This document shows, one piece after another, positions 17,590 to 26,005 of a DNA stretch of 54,705 bases. A program made the position numbers and the translations under genes. This stretch comes from Nitrospira sp. (lineage in GTDB: Bacteria; Nitrospirota; Nitrospiria; Nitrospirales; Nitrospiraceae), in NCBI GenBank assembly GCA_022842445.1, contig JALHPO010000014.1, positions 1 to 54,705 of the forward strand, in the 5' to 3' direction. The number at the start of each line of letters is the position of its first letter. Position 1 is the first letter of the stretch. A model generated the notes under the pieces. The model was not told the origin of the DNA, ran no database searches, and saw only the letters and a list, made by a program, of their open reading frames with translations.

Positions 17590-17713
17590 GGGCCGCTCCG
17601 ATGGTTCTCGTTGGATCGTGCTAGGCGTCGTGCCATGGCCATGCGCCTTCGCGATCACTTGCAGGAGCGGATCCTCAGGCTGGAGCGTAGCCCCGATCAT
17701 AGGATCTGAACCT
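17590..17713 (+). repeat. Dispersed repeat with conserved reading frame, copy 1
   Basis: About 120 bases are roughly 75 percent identical to 30948-31058. In the plus-strand frame both copies encode a similar basic peptide beginning GPLRW(F/Y)SL(D/N)RA and containing MRLRDHLQE or LRLRDRFQE. Copy 1 overlaps the end of the 39-residue minus-strand gene. Whether the unit is a decayed gene end or a nucleic-acid repeat is undecided. Confidence 0.6.
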
Positions 17714-17794
17714 GGCACGAAGGGTGAGCACAATGACTCCGACGAGAACTGTTCCTGGTAGGATTAACAGGCCGTTCTCTGAACCCTTACCCAT
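17675..17794 (-). CDS. 39-residue single-span membrane peptide
   Basis: AAGGAGGTGAGCGGAA precedes the ATG at 17794, again an almost perfect ribosome binding site. The product starts MGKGSENG, has one hydrophobic helix (LLILPGTVLVGVIVLTL) and a basic, aromatic tail. A membrane location is expected and the function is unknown. Its 3' end overlaps the dispersed repeat 17590-17713. The second long hairpin (17872-17928) lies about 80 bases upstream of its start and may be part of its leader. Confidence 0.55.
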   Translation of the reverse strand: MGKGSENGLLILPGTVLVGVIVLTLRARFRSYDRGYAPA

Positions 17795-17871
17795 TTCCGC
17801 TCACCTCCTTGCCCTCTCTTTGGGACATACCGGGTTAATTTGGATTCAGTGAAGCCGGGCAGGAAGGCTGC

Positions 17872-17928
17872 GTGAAGGACCGGGGCTGAAGACTGGTATG
17901 ACAGCTGGCTAGGCAGGGGGCCCTTCAC
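17872..17928. repeat. Long hairpin element, copy 2
   Basis: GTGAAGG (17872-17878) pairs with CCTTCAC (17922-17928). TGACAGCTGGCTAG and the following CCATCCAGTCC are the same as in copy 1, while the left inner arm differs. The reading frame through copy 1 is not kept here, which argues against coding. Confidence 0.65.
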
Positions 17929-18012
17929 CAGGTCCATCCAGTCCGGCGGTTCGATGGCTTTTCAACAATACCGGGGCAGACACAGCCAAGGGGCATCAGG
18001 TGCGGGAGACAG

Positions 18013-18044
18013 AACGGCCCGTCCCTGCTAAGAAACGGGCCGTT
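18013..18044. terminator. Strong hairpin
   Basis: AACGGCCCGT (18013-18022) pairs with ACGGGCCGTT (18035-18044). It lies 38 bases past the stop of a possible 18-residue minus-strand ORF and looks like its terminator. No T-run follows. Confidence 0.55.
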
Positions 18045-18082
18045 CACATCGGCATCGCGATGCCGGGATGGGATGACCGCTG

Positions 18083-18139
18083 TTACGCCACTTTCACTTC
18101 GATGGTTCTAGGTTTGGTCTTCTCTGATGCCAGCTTCAC
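18083..18139 (-). CDS. Possible 18-residue peptide gene
   Basis: AGAAAGGAGGCTCTCT precedes a GTG at 18139, and the frame ends in TAA at 18083. The peptide is short, basic and lysine-rich (begins MKLASEKTKP) and has no hydrophobic span. A strong hairpin follows downstream. The ribosome binding site and terminator-like hairpin are the only support, so the call is tentative. It could be a leader peptide or a modified-peptide precursor, but no maturation gene is adjacent. Confidence 0.3.
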   Translation of the reverse strand: MKLASEKTKPRTIEVKVA

Positions 18140-18486
18140 AGAGAGCCTCCTTTCTGACGTTTTAGATTTCTTGCAGACGCCTCTCCCCCTGCACATGAAA
18201 CGTGAGTGATCCTTCTCCGTTAGGGCACCGACTCATGTGCTCATTACATAGCGAGCCAACGGCGGACGTGGCCCATCGACAAATAATTCCTGTTTCACTG
18301 TGGTCAAGAGCCTGAACTCTGTGGACCCTGCGGCTTGAGGTTCAGAAAGGGTCTTGACTTGTTTACACGAAGAATTATTCGTACTCCCGCAGGCGGAATC
18401 GTCATACGCCCATTGGACGATGGAACCGTACGGCGGCTTGTCCGTCTATAGAACTCAACCCAAACCCTTAACCCAAGGAGGGACAC
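18140..18486. other. Intergenic region before the exported-protein gene
   Basis: No gene is seen. A TTGACT at about 18354 could be a -35 element for the gene at 18487, but I find no matching -10 at good spacing. Confidence 0.3.
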
Positions 18487-18873
18487 ATGAGAGTTACAGC
18501 TGTTTTGTGCGCGCTGTCCCTTGTGATCGGCGGGATAGCGCTGATGCCATCATCAGTAGAAGCAGCGGGCTGGATCTCCGGCGCTGACGCCTACGCGGCA
18601 TCGTGGGTCAAGGACATTGAGCAGGAACTTCTCAAGAAGGATTACCGGAATGTGTATGCCAGCGATCCGCGGACTCCCCAGGCATCCGTGCTTCGAAAGT
18701 TGGATGAGGCAGCCAGAGCTCAAGAGGCCGGAGATAGTGTGTTGGCACAACAACTCGTGCGTAACGCATTGAACGTGTTCGAGGAAGGAGTGCGAAAGCA
18801 CTATTACTCAGAGTCAGATGTCGAACCGATCATCACCTTTATCCGTCAGCATGTGCCGATCAAGATCAGTTAA
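18487..18873 (+). CDS. Small exported protein, function unknown
   Basis: The 128-residue product has a signal peptide (MRVTAVLCALSLVIGGIALM through SSVEAAG, cleaved near residue 26). The mature part is a helical, soluble domain with a conserved-looking end (DVEPIITFIRQHVPIKIS). CCCAAGGAGGGACAC before the ATG gives a strong start. I do not recognise the family. A hairpin terminator follows directly, so it is a single-gene unit with a likely periplasmic product. Confidence 0.72.
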   Translation: MRVTAVLCALSLVIGGIALMPSSVEAAGWISGADAYAASWVKDIEQELLKKDYRNVYASDPRTPQASVLRKLDEAARAQEAGDSVLAQQLVRNALNVFEEGVRKHYYSESDVEPIITFIRQHVPIKIS

Positions 18874-18905
18874 CAGAAGTCTCGAAGACCATAGCACTCG
18901 CAACA

Positions 18906-18942
18906 CGGCCCCCCCCCTCAGAGCATTTGAGGGGGAGGGCCG
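18906..18942 (+). terminator. Hairpin terminator after the exported-protein gene
   Basis: CGGCCCCCCCCCTCA pairs with TGAGGGGGAGGGCCG around a short loop, 32 bases past the stop of the 128-residue gene. The stem is very GC-rich with one mismatch region. Confidence 0.7.
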
Positions 18943-19227
18943 ATATTCCAGAATGTGACCGCTGTGGAGGATTCACCATCGAGGAATCCTTCTCCGGCGG
19001 AAAAGCCGCAACCAGAGGGTGGGAAAATGACGGGTGCTTCACTGTGGATATATGACGGATTCATTCATTCGGCGGGACAAGGACGCTCAATCCTGGTGTA
19101 GAGGCCTACGAGTTCCAGGACAGAGAGTCGACCGGCTCTGACCGCCGCTGAGGCAGTGACGCAGAGCAGGCTAGACGTGCGGAGAACCTAGCATCGCATC
19201 ACTTCGTACGGGTCGTAAGGTGTCGGC

Positions 19228-20742
19228 ATGAACCAATCTTCTAAATTGATCCGATCGCGTTTCAAGTTTCCGTTCGTATGCGGATTGCTCCTGTTCGCCG
19301 TAGGTCTGGTCACCTGTTCGCCGCCATCTGACGTCACGGTCCAGGAAACGATGGCGGCGTCCGTACAACAGGGCCCTCAACCGGCGGGAGACATGACCGT
19401 CTCCGCACAACCGTTCGTCGCCGTAGCCAGGCAGGCGAAAGCTGCCGTCATCAATATTTCCTCGGTCAAGAAGAGCGCGCGTCGTGGCGAACACGGTCCA
19501 CTCCCCTTTTTCGATGACCCGTTCTTCCGCCGTTTCTTCGGCGAAGAATTTCAAGGCCCCGTCCCGACTCCCCGCGAACATCAAGAACAAGGCCATGGCT
19601 CCGGGGTCATTGTCACAACTGATGGCTATATTGTCACGAATAACCATGTGGTCGAAGGTGCCGATGAATTGACGGTCTCCCTGCCCGACAAGCGCACGTT
19701 TAAAGCCAAGGTTATCGGCACAGATCCCAAGACCGATGTGGCCGTGATCAAGATCGACGCGTCGAACCTCTCCGTACTGCCCTGGGGAGACGCGAGACAA
19801 TTAGAGGTCGGAGAAATGGTCCTCGCCATAGGCAACCCGTTCGGGCTGAGCCAGACAGTGACAATGGGCATCATCAGCGCGGTCGGCCGGGCGAATATGG
19901 GGATCGTGGACTACGAAGACTTTATCCAGACTGATGCGGCCATCAACCCGGGCAACTCCGGCGGCGCGCTCGTCAATCTCAAAGGTGAGCTGATCGGTAT
20001 CAATACGGCAATTTTTACGCAAAGCGGCGGCTACATGGGCATCGGATTCGCCATTCCGAGCAACATGGCTAAGAGCGTCATGGAGAGCCTGATCAAGCAC
20101 GGTAAGGTCGTGAGGGGATGGATCGGCGTCTCTATCCAAGAGATCACCCAAGATCTCGCCAAAGAGTTCGGAGTCACAGATACCAAAGGCGCGTTGATCG
20201 CCGACGTGACGGAGAACAGCCCGGCCGCCCGCGCCAACCTCGAGCGCGGAGACATTATTACGAACTATCACGGGACGACCATCCGCGATCCCGGTCAATT
20301 GCGGGCGTTGGTGGCCGAGACTGCGCCCGGCACGACGGTTACGTTATCGCTTCTCCGAAACAAGAAGCCCCATGACGTCACCATAACCATCGGCGAGCTG
20401 CCCGTTGAGCGCACGAAAATCAGTCGACGGGACGATGGGCGAGGCAAAGGCGAGCATGTCCTCACGGGTATCACGGTCGAGAATGTGACCGATCAATCGC
20501 AACGACTTGGACAGCCGAACCTACGATCAGGCGTGGTCGTCACAGAGATTGAAGCGGACAGTCACGCAGAGCGGGCGGGATTACGAGCAGGCGACGTCAT
20601 TCGCGAAATCAACCGCAAACCGGTGAAAGATATCCGTGATTTTGAGCGGATCACGAACCAGCTGAGTCCAAATTCTCCTGTTCTGCTCTTACTCAGCCGC
20701 GGTAATGCCACCATCTTTCTCTCGGTCAATGCAGAGCATTAA
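19228..20742 (+). CDS. degP: HtrA/Deg-family periplasmic serine protease with two PDZ domains
   Basis: HtrA proteases degrade or refold damaged proteins in the periplasm. The catalytic triad is visible as His140 in VTNNHVV, Asp170 in TDVAVIK and Ser244 in NPGNSGGAL. Two PDZ domains follow (about 285-375 and 405-495, with GWIGVSIQ and AERAGLRAGDVI). The N-terminus has a hydrophobic signal ending in LVTCS, so it may be a lipoprotein or cleaved. Length is 504 residues, normal for DegP/DegQ. Upstream of it is a 285-base stretch (18943-19227) in which I see no gene. The broken tadA copy lies downstream. Confidence 0.95.
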   Translation: MNQSSKLIRSRFKFPFVCGLLLFAVGLVTCSPPSDVTVQETMAASVQQGPQPAGDMTVSAQPFVAVARQAKAAVINISSVKKSARRGEHGPLPFFDDPFFRRFFGEEFQGPVPTPREHQEQGHGSGVIVTTDGYIVTNNHVVEGADELTVSLPDKRTFKAKVIGTDPKTDVAVIKIDASNLSVLPWGDARQLEVGEMVLAIGNPFGLSQTVTMGIISAVGRANMGIVDYEDFIQTDAAINPGNSGGALVNLKGELIGINTAIFTQSGGYMGIGFAIPSNMAKSVMESLIKHGKVVRGWIGVSIQEITQDLAKEFGVTDTKGALIADVTENSPAARANLERGDIITNYHGTTIRDPGQLRALVAETAPGTTVTLSLLRNKKPHDVTITIGELPVERTKISRRDDGRGKGEHVLTGITVENVTDQSQRLGQPNLRSGVVVTEIEADSHAERAGLRAGDVIREINRKPVKDIRDFERITNQLSPNSPVLLLLSRGNATIFLSVNAEH

Positions 20743-20920
20743 CAACGCGCCCTGCAGCACACGAAAACTCTGCATGCCGCGGCCCGGACGGATACATGGA
20801 CTTCCCAACACGGCCGATCACAACTTCAGCCGGAGAAGCTCGTGTCTGCTTCACTACGTTTCCTCATCGCAGCGTTGGTCGCATTTCCTTCGTTCCATCA
20901 CCAAGGGAAGAGCCTACCGT

Positions 20921-21226
20921 CTTGAAGCAGCAAAGCGGTTACGAATCCGGCGGCTCACTGTCACCACGCCCTGCGTGACCTTGGAGCCCTGTGCCATGTG
21001 TGCCGGCGCCATCGTACAATCCCGCATCGCGCGGCTCGTCTCCGGCGCCTGGGACCCCAAGGCCGGCGCCTGCGGGTCGATCTTCGACATTCCCGCCGAG
21101 CGCCGGCTGAACCACCATGTGGAGGTAACGGGCGGTGTGTTGGAAAGAGAAAGTCAGGCGCTGTTGGAGAATTTCTTCCGGCCGAAACGGCAGGGGACGG
21201 CGTCGAAGCACGACCATCGCGCATAG
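20921..21226 (+). pseudogene. Truncated second copy of tadA (3' part only)
   Basis: This segment encodes the C-terminal two thirds of a TadA-like deaminase: AAKRLRIRRLT, then EPCAMCAGAIVQSRIARLV, then GSIFDIPAERRLNH, then a diverged tail ending in a stop at 21226. The HAE catalytic motif and everything before it are missing, so it cannot be an active enzyme. Bases 20974-21114 match 15558-15698 in the intact tadA at 140 of 141 positions, while the flanks on both sides are clearly diverged. That pattern fits a diverged relic partly overwritten by gene conversion, or a junction left by integration. The remainder of 20743-21306 shows no gene. Confidence 0.85.
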
Positions 21227-21306
21227 CTTGTCCAGCGCTCAGGCAAGTGGCCTTGCTGTTGAAAGATGCAAGTGCTATATGATCTGCAACGTCGTTACCA
21301 GGAGAG

Positions 21307-21948
21307 TTGATCCGACCGGCAGGAGGTTGGTTACCTATCCGGAAATTCCCTACACCCGCGGCTTTCTTCTTCGTCATTGCCTTGTCGGCAATGGTGTCTC
21401 CTCCTGGCGCATCGGCCATCGAGGCGGTTCCAGTTTTTTTCCCTCTTCGTCCGTTTAGTTTCGACGTGTCGTTCAATCAGCGCTCATTTGGCCCGCAGTT
21501 GAGGACAATCGCCATCCAAGCCGGCTTCACCGCCCTTCGCTACGGACCTCTTGAGGTGAGAACTGTCTACCAATACTATAGCAACCACACTCCGATCTCC
21601 AAGACCGACCAGAATTCGCTGTACCTGAACCCCCGTTGGAATAATTTCATTGACTTGTTAGATTTCCCCCAAAACAAGCCAATCAATCGGATTATCCGGC
21701 ATGTCCTTTTTGGACCGCTGGAAGACAGGGCGGTTCCCTATGTGGGCGCGTTGATTGGGGGAACGCTACCCGGCCGAGATGCCTTTTCTCCGGGATATCT
21801 GTATGGAGGCCAGGTCGGGGTCCGGTTCCCCGTTGCGCAGGGAGTGTCAGTGGATATGGGATTCCAGTATTCGCGGTTCGAAATTGACTTCAAAAACAAG
21901 TCTGATTTAACGGACCAATGGCTCTTTACCATTGGCATTCGACTCTGA
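21307..21948 (+). CDS. Putative outer-membrane beta-barrel protein
   Basis: The 213-residue product has a signal-peptide-like segment (AAFFFVIALSAMVSPPGASA, about residues 18-37). It is followed by amphipathic beta strands rich in aromatic residues, a GGQVGVRFPVAQGVSVDMGF stretch and a final strand ending in IGIRL. This suggests a small outer-membrane barrel. The start is uncertain: the TTG at 21307 has AGGAG too close, and no better codon exists in frame downstream before the signal. The solute-binding gene at 21954 follows after five bases, so they are likely one operon. The specific function is unknown. Confidence 0.65.
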   Translation: MIRPAGGWLPIRKFPTPAAFFFVIALSAMVSPPGASAIEAVPVFFPLRPFSFDVSFNQRSFGPQLRTIAIQAGFTALRYGPLEVRTVYQYYSNHTPISKTDQNSLYLNPRWNNFIDLLDFPQNKPINRIIRHVLFGPLEDRAVPYVGALIGGTLPGRDAFSPGYLYGGQVGVRFPVAQGVSVDMGFQYSRFEIDFKNKSDLTDQWLFTIGIRL

Positions 21949-21953
21949 GCAAG

Positions 21954-23039
21954 ATGACTATCAAGAAAGCCTCCAGCGGTACGGAAAGCAGCCATGGGAA
22001 CGCCACACGCGACCGAGGGCAATCGGGCGCTGACGCCGCGGTTCTATTGCTCCTGATACTTGGCATGCTGCTGCCGGGATGCGGGCTGATCTTCGACGCA
22101 GTCGAATTGATTCACCCCTTGACCCGTGATGAACTATCGACCATTTGCGCCCACAGGCAGATTCGTGTCGGCATTTCCGTCGAACCGTTCCGTCCCTTTG
22201 TGTTTCCAGCCGTCTTTACCGACGAAGGCGTTCGGGTGACCGGCCTCGATGTCGAGCTGATTCGCGAAGTGGCCGACGCGCTGACCGTCCATTGCGGCGG
22301 GCAGCACCCCATCGTACCCACGCTGCATTTGACCAGATTCCGTGATCTCTTCATCGAACTGAATGAAGGGCATTTCGATCTGTTTGTCTCATCGTTCAGC
22401 GGGAACGTTCCCGGTGGAACCCCCTCAGGCCTGTGGTCATCCATTCCGTATTTTCATAGCAGCGGGGTTGGCGCCATGACTCACGACCCGAAAATAGCCG
22501 AGAATGTCCGATCACAGCTTCGCAAGCAGGGCAAGGAGGCCGATACGTTGGCGGCAATTCAGGAAAGCCTATCCGGCTTGACGGTCGCCGTGCAAAATCG
22601 AAGAACTCCTCATCTTTACGCAGTGGCCAATCTTCGGAATATCCGGTTGTTGGTATGTGATTCGCTCCCCGCCGCAGTGGAGACGAAGGCCCCGCACATC
22701 GACGTGATCCTGACCGATTACCCGATCCTCCAATATGTAACCAAGCGCGTCTGGCCTGACTGGCAGCTTCTTGAACGGCCGGACGGATCACCCTTGATGC
22801 TCTCCCGAGAATCTTTTTCCATCGTCACCGGTGAAGAGAAAAGGCGCCTGCAGTGGTTCCTCAACAACTTGCTGTACCGGTTGGAAGAATCAGGACGGCT
22901 GGCACAGATGCGAAAGCGCTGGTTCGAAGAGGACTATGCACCGACTCGGCGGGCAGGGGCAGAAGGTCTGCCGTTTGAGATTTCGAAAGTGCCGGAACAT
23001 TATGACCAGGGCCAGTGCCGGATGGCAGGCGGAAAGTAA
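21954..23039 (+). CDS. Solute-binding lipoprotein of the ABC amino-acid type
   Basis: The 361-residue product looks like a family 3 periplasmic solute-binding protein. It has a lipoprotein signal ending in LLPGC, the opening IRVGISVEPFRPF, GLDVELIREVADAL, and the later segments FDLFVSS and LTVAVQNR. Near the C-terminus, FLNNLLYRLEESGRLAQMRK is typical of the fold. No ABC permease or ATPase is next to it, so it may work as a sensor subunit or with a distant transporter. The ATG at 21954 is chosen because the longer frame overlaps the preceding gene. It is 16 bases upstream of the DUF3365 gene. Confidence 0.8.
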   Translation: MTIKKASSGTESSHGNATRDRGQSGADAAVLLLLILGMLLPGCGLIFDAVELIHPLTRDELSTICAHRQIRVGISVEPFRPFVFPAVFTDEGVRVTGLDVELIREVADALTVHCGGQHPIVPTLHLTRFRDLFIELNEGHFDLFVSSFSGNVPGGTPSGLWSSIPYFHSSGVGAMTHDPKIAENVRSQLRKQGKEADTLAAIQESLSGLTVAVQNRRTPHLYAVANLRNIRLLVCDSLPAAVETKAPHIDVILTDYPILQYVTKRVWPDWQLLERPDGSPLMLSRESFSIVTGEEKRRLQWFLNNLLYRLEESGRLAQMRKRWFEEDYAPTRRAGAEGLPFEISKVPEHYDQGQCRMAGGK

Positions 23040-23055
23040 TCGCAATGGAGCGCCC

Positions 23056-23802
23056 ATGAAACCTCACACCTGCCTGCGCATCGTCCTTATCCTGGCGTCC
23101 ATGCTTCTGTGGTGGAATCTCAGCTGGGCACAAACGCCCCGCGCGGAACGGGAGCACACCGCTCAGAGTCTGGCCACCCTTCTCAATGTGGGTCGCCTCG
23201 TCGTCGAGCGCAATCAACCACTGATCAATGATCCCCAGAAGGGCGACAAGGGGTTTACGCCGGAGGCCTTTGAGCACCAGGTTGTCGAGGAGTTTCTCCG
23301 CCAAACGGCGATCGATCTGAACCGCCTCCCCTCTGATCTCCCCGCTCTGGAGAAAATACAATTGCCGCTGTTGCTCAGAGCAAGCAAGGAAGTCGTCGCC
23401 GATGCACAATTTGTCATCAATCAACGAGGCATTGGATATAAGAACTTTATCCCGGCCACGTTCGGCAGCCAGGCCGCGCGAAAGTTCTCCAACCGCTCTC
23501 ACGTCAAGATCAAGCAAACCGCGCTGAACCCCAGGAACTTGAAGAACCTGCCGGATGCCTACGAAGAACAGATACTGAACCGGCTGGCTGCGCAACCGGT
23601 CTCGCACGCGCCCGTCACCGAATGGATCGACGACGGAAAGCTATTGAGAACCTTGACGCCGATCTATTACTCGCAGGATTGCCTGGTCTGTCACGGCGAT
23701 CCCAAAGGGATGTTGGATATCTCCGGCTATCTTCGGGAAGGCGCCCGGGAGGGCGATCTTGCCGGTGCGATCAGCATTCAGATTCCGCTGAACAACCCGT
23801 AG
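23056..23802 (+). CDS. Exported DUF3365 (Tll0287-like) haem-binding sensor domain protein
   Basis: The 248-residue product has a signal peptide (LVLILASMLLWWN-type segment ending near WAQ) and a single c-type haem motif CLVCH late in the sequence, followed by GDPKGMLDISGY. This matches the DUF3365/Tll0287-like group, haem-containing periplasmic domains related to redox or gas sensors. GGAGCGCCC precedes the ATG at 23056. With the preceding binding lipoprotein it suggests a periplasmic sensing or redox unit (inference). The signal is not known. Confidence 0.82.
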   Translation: MKPHTCLRIVLILASMLLWWNLSWAQTPRAEREHTAQSLATLLNVGRLVVERNQPLINDPQKGDKGFTPEAFEHQVVEEFLRQTAIDLNRLPSDLPALEKIQLPLLLRASKEVVADAQFVINQRGIGYKNFIPATFGSQAARKFSNRSHVKIKQTALNPRNLKNLPDAYEEQILNRLAAQPVSHAPVTEWIDDGKLLRTLTPIYYSQDCLVCHGDPKGMLDISGYLREGAREGDLAGAISIQIPLNNP

Positions 23803-24191
23803 CCACCAGACCCGTCGAATGGCGAGATCCGAAACACCGTTAAAATCTGTCTGACGTACAGGAAACAAGGCGTCATCAGGCCCGACAACCGCCGGCTGTA
23901 CCGGCTGTTCCCTCCTCACCACCATCGTCTTGCTCGACAAACTCTCCTTGGTGGCTTGCGGTCTGAGCCCGCAAAGCACCACCGCATGCTTAGTACATGC
24001 GAGCTCCAAAAGTGAGCAATATTGATCAGACTGACAAATCCGTCCCTGGCATAATTCCGCTCAAATTGTATCCATTTTCCCTGAAAGAGTTCTGAACCGG
24101 GGCACACCCGGCGTAATCCGACGCTGTTACATCTGTACAGTCACGGTTCGCCACGGACAGCGTCTGAAACATCACACATTGTGAGGCCGAC
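23803..24191. other. Intergenic region
   Basis: No gene or convincing regulatory element is found. A TGGCATAATTCCGCT string at about 24046 superficially resembles a sigma-54 site but lacks the essential GC pair at -12. Confidence 0.3.
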
Positions 24192-25826
24192 ATGCTCGTC
24201 TATCTCATCCACGTCCGCGATCCACAGTTCTACGCGCTTCCAGCGAAGACACGCGCCACCAACGGCAATATTCGCGTCATGGGATTCCCCCCCATCGGCA
24301 TCATGTCGCTGTCGTCCGTCATCAAGCAGGCGGGGCACGAATGCGTGCTGTTCGATCAGGCCAATCCCGACACCCCGAACCAGGTCATCATTGACCGGAT
24401 CAACCGGGAACAACCGGACCTCGTCGGCCTCAGTTTTCTGAGTACCACCAGCTATCCCTACGCCAAAATACTGGCGCGGGAGATCCGTGCGACCAATCAG
24501 AACGTGAAGCTCGCATTCGGCGGTGTATTCGCCAGCCTGAATGCCTCCTTAGTGAAATTGCAGTGTCCCGAAGTCGATTTTGTGTGTCGCGGCGACGGGG
24601 AGCAGTTATTGCTCGATCTCCTTGCGAATTTCGAGAACCCGCAAGCAGTCGCAAGTCTGACGTGGATGAAGAACGGGCAGGTCATCCAAAATCCCAACCG
24701 CGCAATGGAACGGCAACTGGATCAGTGGCCCTTCCCGGATCGCGAGAGCCTGAAACTCGACTATGTCGAGTCCATGCCGTTGGACGTGCCGGTGGTGCTC
24801 TCAATGGACCGGTTCACCACGATGCAGACCTCCCGGGGCTGTCCCTGGCCCTGCATCTTCTGTGACATCCCGATCTTCAACGAAGGGAAGTGGCGAGCCA
24901 GGAGCCCGCAGCATGTGGTCGCGGAGATGAAGCATCTCGAAGAGCTTGGCTATAAATCCGTCGGATTTGTCGACGATCATTTCCTGCTGCAGCCCAAGCG
25001 GATCGAGGCGATTTGCAACGGCATCATGGAAGAAAAGCTGACGATCCGATGGGGCATCGAGGGACGCGTCGATTCGGTCGCCCAGCATCTCTTCCCCGCC
25101 ATGGCGAAGGCCAATTGCCGCGCCATGATGTTCGGCATCGAGAGCGGCAGCCAGAAGATTCTCGATCGACTGAAGAAGGAACAGACGCTGGACCAGGTCA
25201 CGACGGCCGTCAAGAACGCGAAGAAAGCCGGCATTGAGATTGTCCACGGATTCTTTACGGTAGGAAATCCCGACGAAACGGTCGAGGACATGGAGGCGAC
25301 CTTCGACTTCGCGTCGGCGCTCCCGCTCGACACCTTCGGGTTCAACCGGCTCTGTGTCTATCGGGGCACCCCCTTGTGGCAGGAATATGTGAAACGCGGG
25401 CTGGTCAACGAATCCACGGATTGGTACAAGTATTTCAAATGTTCGGAGGTGGATCCGACCTGTCTCTCAGGCGAAACGATCAACCTCGTGCGGCAGGCAG
25501 GGATTAAGAAGCTCTTTCTCTACAAGCTCCTCCATTACCCCCGCCAGACCTTTCAGCTCCTCCGCCGTTTCTTGCGGCATATGCCGTTGCGAGATGTCGC
25601 GTATCTCCTCCTCAAACCGTTCATGGGCCAGCAGAAAGGCGCGACCAAAGCCGAAGTGCTCTCGCGTGCAGTCGAGCACGCGGATATGAAAGATGCGGCA
25701 GCGCAGCTGACCCAGGTGGCGGACGACATGCTTCACGATGTGTTTGAAGCCTCGCGTCTCGAACGCGTGCGGATTCAGCAAGCCGCGGAAGAGTCACGCG
25801 AACTCCCGATGGTTCAGCCCAGGTAG
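24192..25826 (+). CDS. B12-binding-domain radical SAM enzyme
   Basis: The 544-residue protein combines an N-terminal cobalamin-binding (B12-binding-like) domain (about 25-145, GFPPIGIMSLSSVIKQAGHE, PDLVGLSFLSTTSYPYAKIL) with a radical SAM domain. The cluster motif CxxxCxxC is Cys217, Cys221 and Cys224 (CPWPCIFC). FVDDHFLLQPKRI, MMFGIESGSQKILDRLKKEQ and HGFFTVGNPDET follow as in this class. Such enzymes carry out methylations, ring closures or other radical steps in lipid, hopanoid or pigment synthesis; the substrate here is unknown. It stands alone between two non-coding gaps and has a C-terminal helical extension of about 90 residues. Confidence 0.92.
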   Translation: MLVYLIHVRDPQFYALPAKTRATNGNIRVMGFPPIGIMSLSSVIKQAGHECVLFDQANPDTPNQVIIDRINREQPDLVGLSFLSTTSYPYAKILAREIRATNQNVKLAFGGVFASLNASLVKLQCPEVDFVCRGDGEQLLLDLLANFENPQAVASLTWMKNGQVIQNPNRAMERQLDQWPFPDRESLKLDYVESMPLDVPVVLSMDRFTTMQTSRGCPWPCIFCDIPIFNEGKWRARSPQHVVAEMKHLEELGYKSVGFVDDHFLLQPKRIEAICNGIMEEKLTIRWGIEGRVDSVAQHLFPAMAKANCRAMMFGIESGSQKILDRLKKEQTLDQVTTAVKNAKKAGIEIVHGFFTVGNPDETVEDMEATFDFASALPLDTFGFNRLCVYRGTPLWQEYVKRGLVNESTDWYKYFKCSEVDPTCLSGETINLVRQAGIKKLFLYKLLHYPRQTFQLLRRFLRHMPLRDVAYLLLKPFMGQQKGATKAEVLSRAVEHADMKDAAAQLTQVADDMLHDVFEASRLERVRIQQAAEESRELPMVQPR

Positions 25827-25950
25827 GATCTAGCCCGCATCCTGCCGAAGAACAGGGACCGCAGCTGTATCAGGCCGATCCTGTGCACTCTTCGATGAAG
25901 TGTCTCTTTGCGGGGGAGGCTGCGTGGAGGCAGCCCGAAGAACCATGCGC

Positions 25951-25980
25951 GCCAGGGCCGCCTTTTCAAGAGGCCCTGGC
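25951..25980. terminator. Hairpin between the radical SAM gene and the convergent exported-protein gene
   Basis: GCCAGGGCC (25951-25959) pairs perfectly with GGCCCTGGC (25972-25980). It lies between the two convergent genes and can terminate either. Confidence 0.75.
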
Positions 25981-26005
25981 GGCTTGAAGCCGGCTGGTTC
26001 AAGTA

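Noticed and set aside
17350..17709. 119-codon plus-strand ORF
   Set aside because: No ribosome binding site, no protein motif except the repeat-encoded end, and it overlaps the better supported 39-residue gene on the other strand.
17108..17928. Integron attC sites
   Set aside because: The hairpins lack the conserved attC core-site ends and there is no integrase; the sequence between them is not a typical cassette.
22861..23607. 248-codon minus-strand open frame
   Set aside because: It is antisense to the solute-binding and DUF3365 genes, both of which have family motifs and signal peptides.
24040..24062. Sigma-54 promoter before the radical SAM gene
   Set aside because: TGGCATAATTCCGCT lacks the GC element at -12 with correct spacing.
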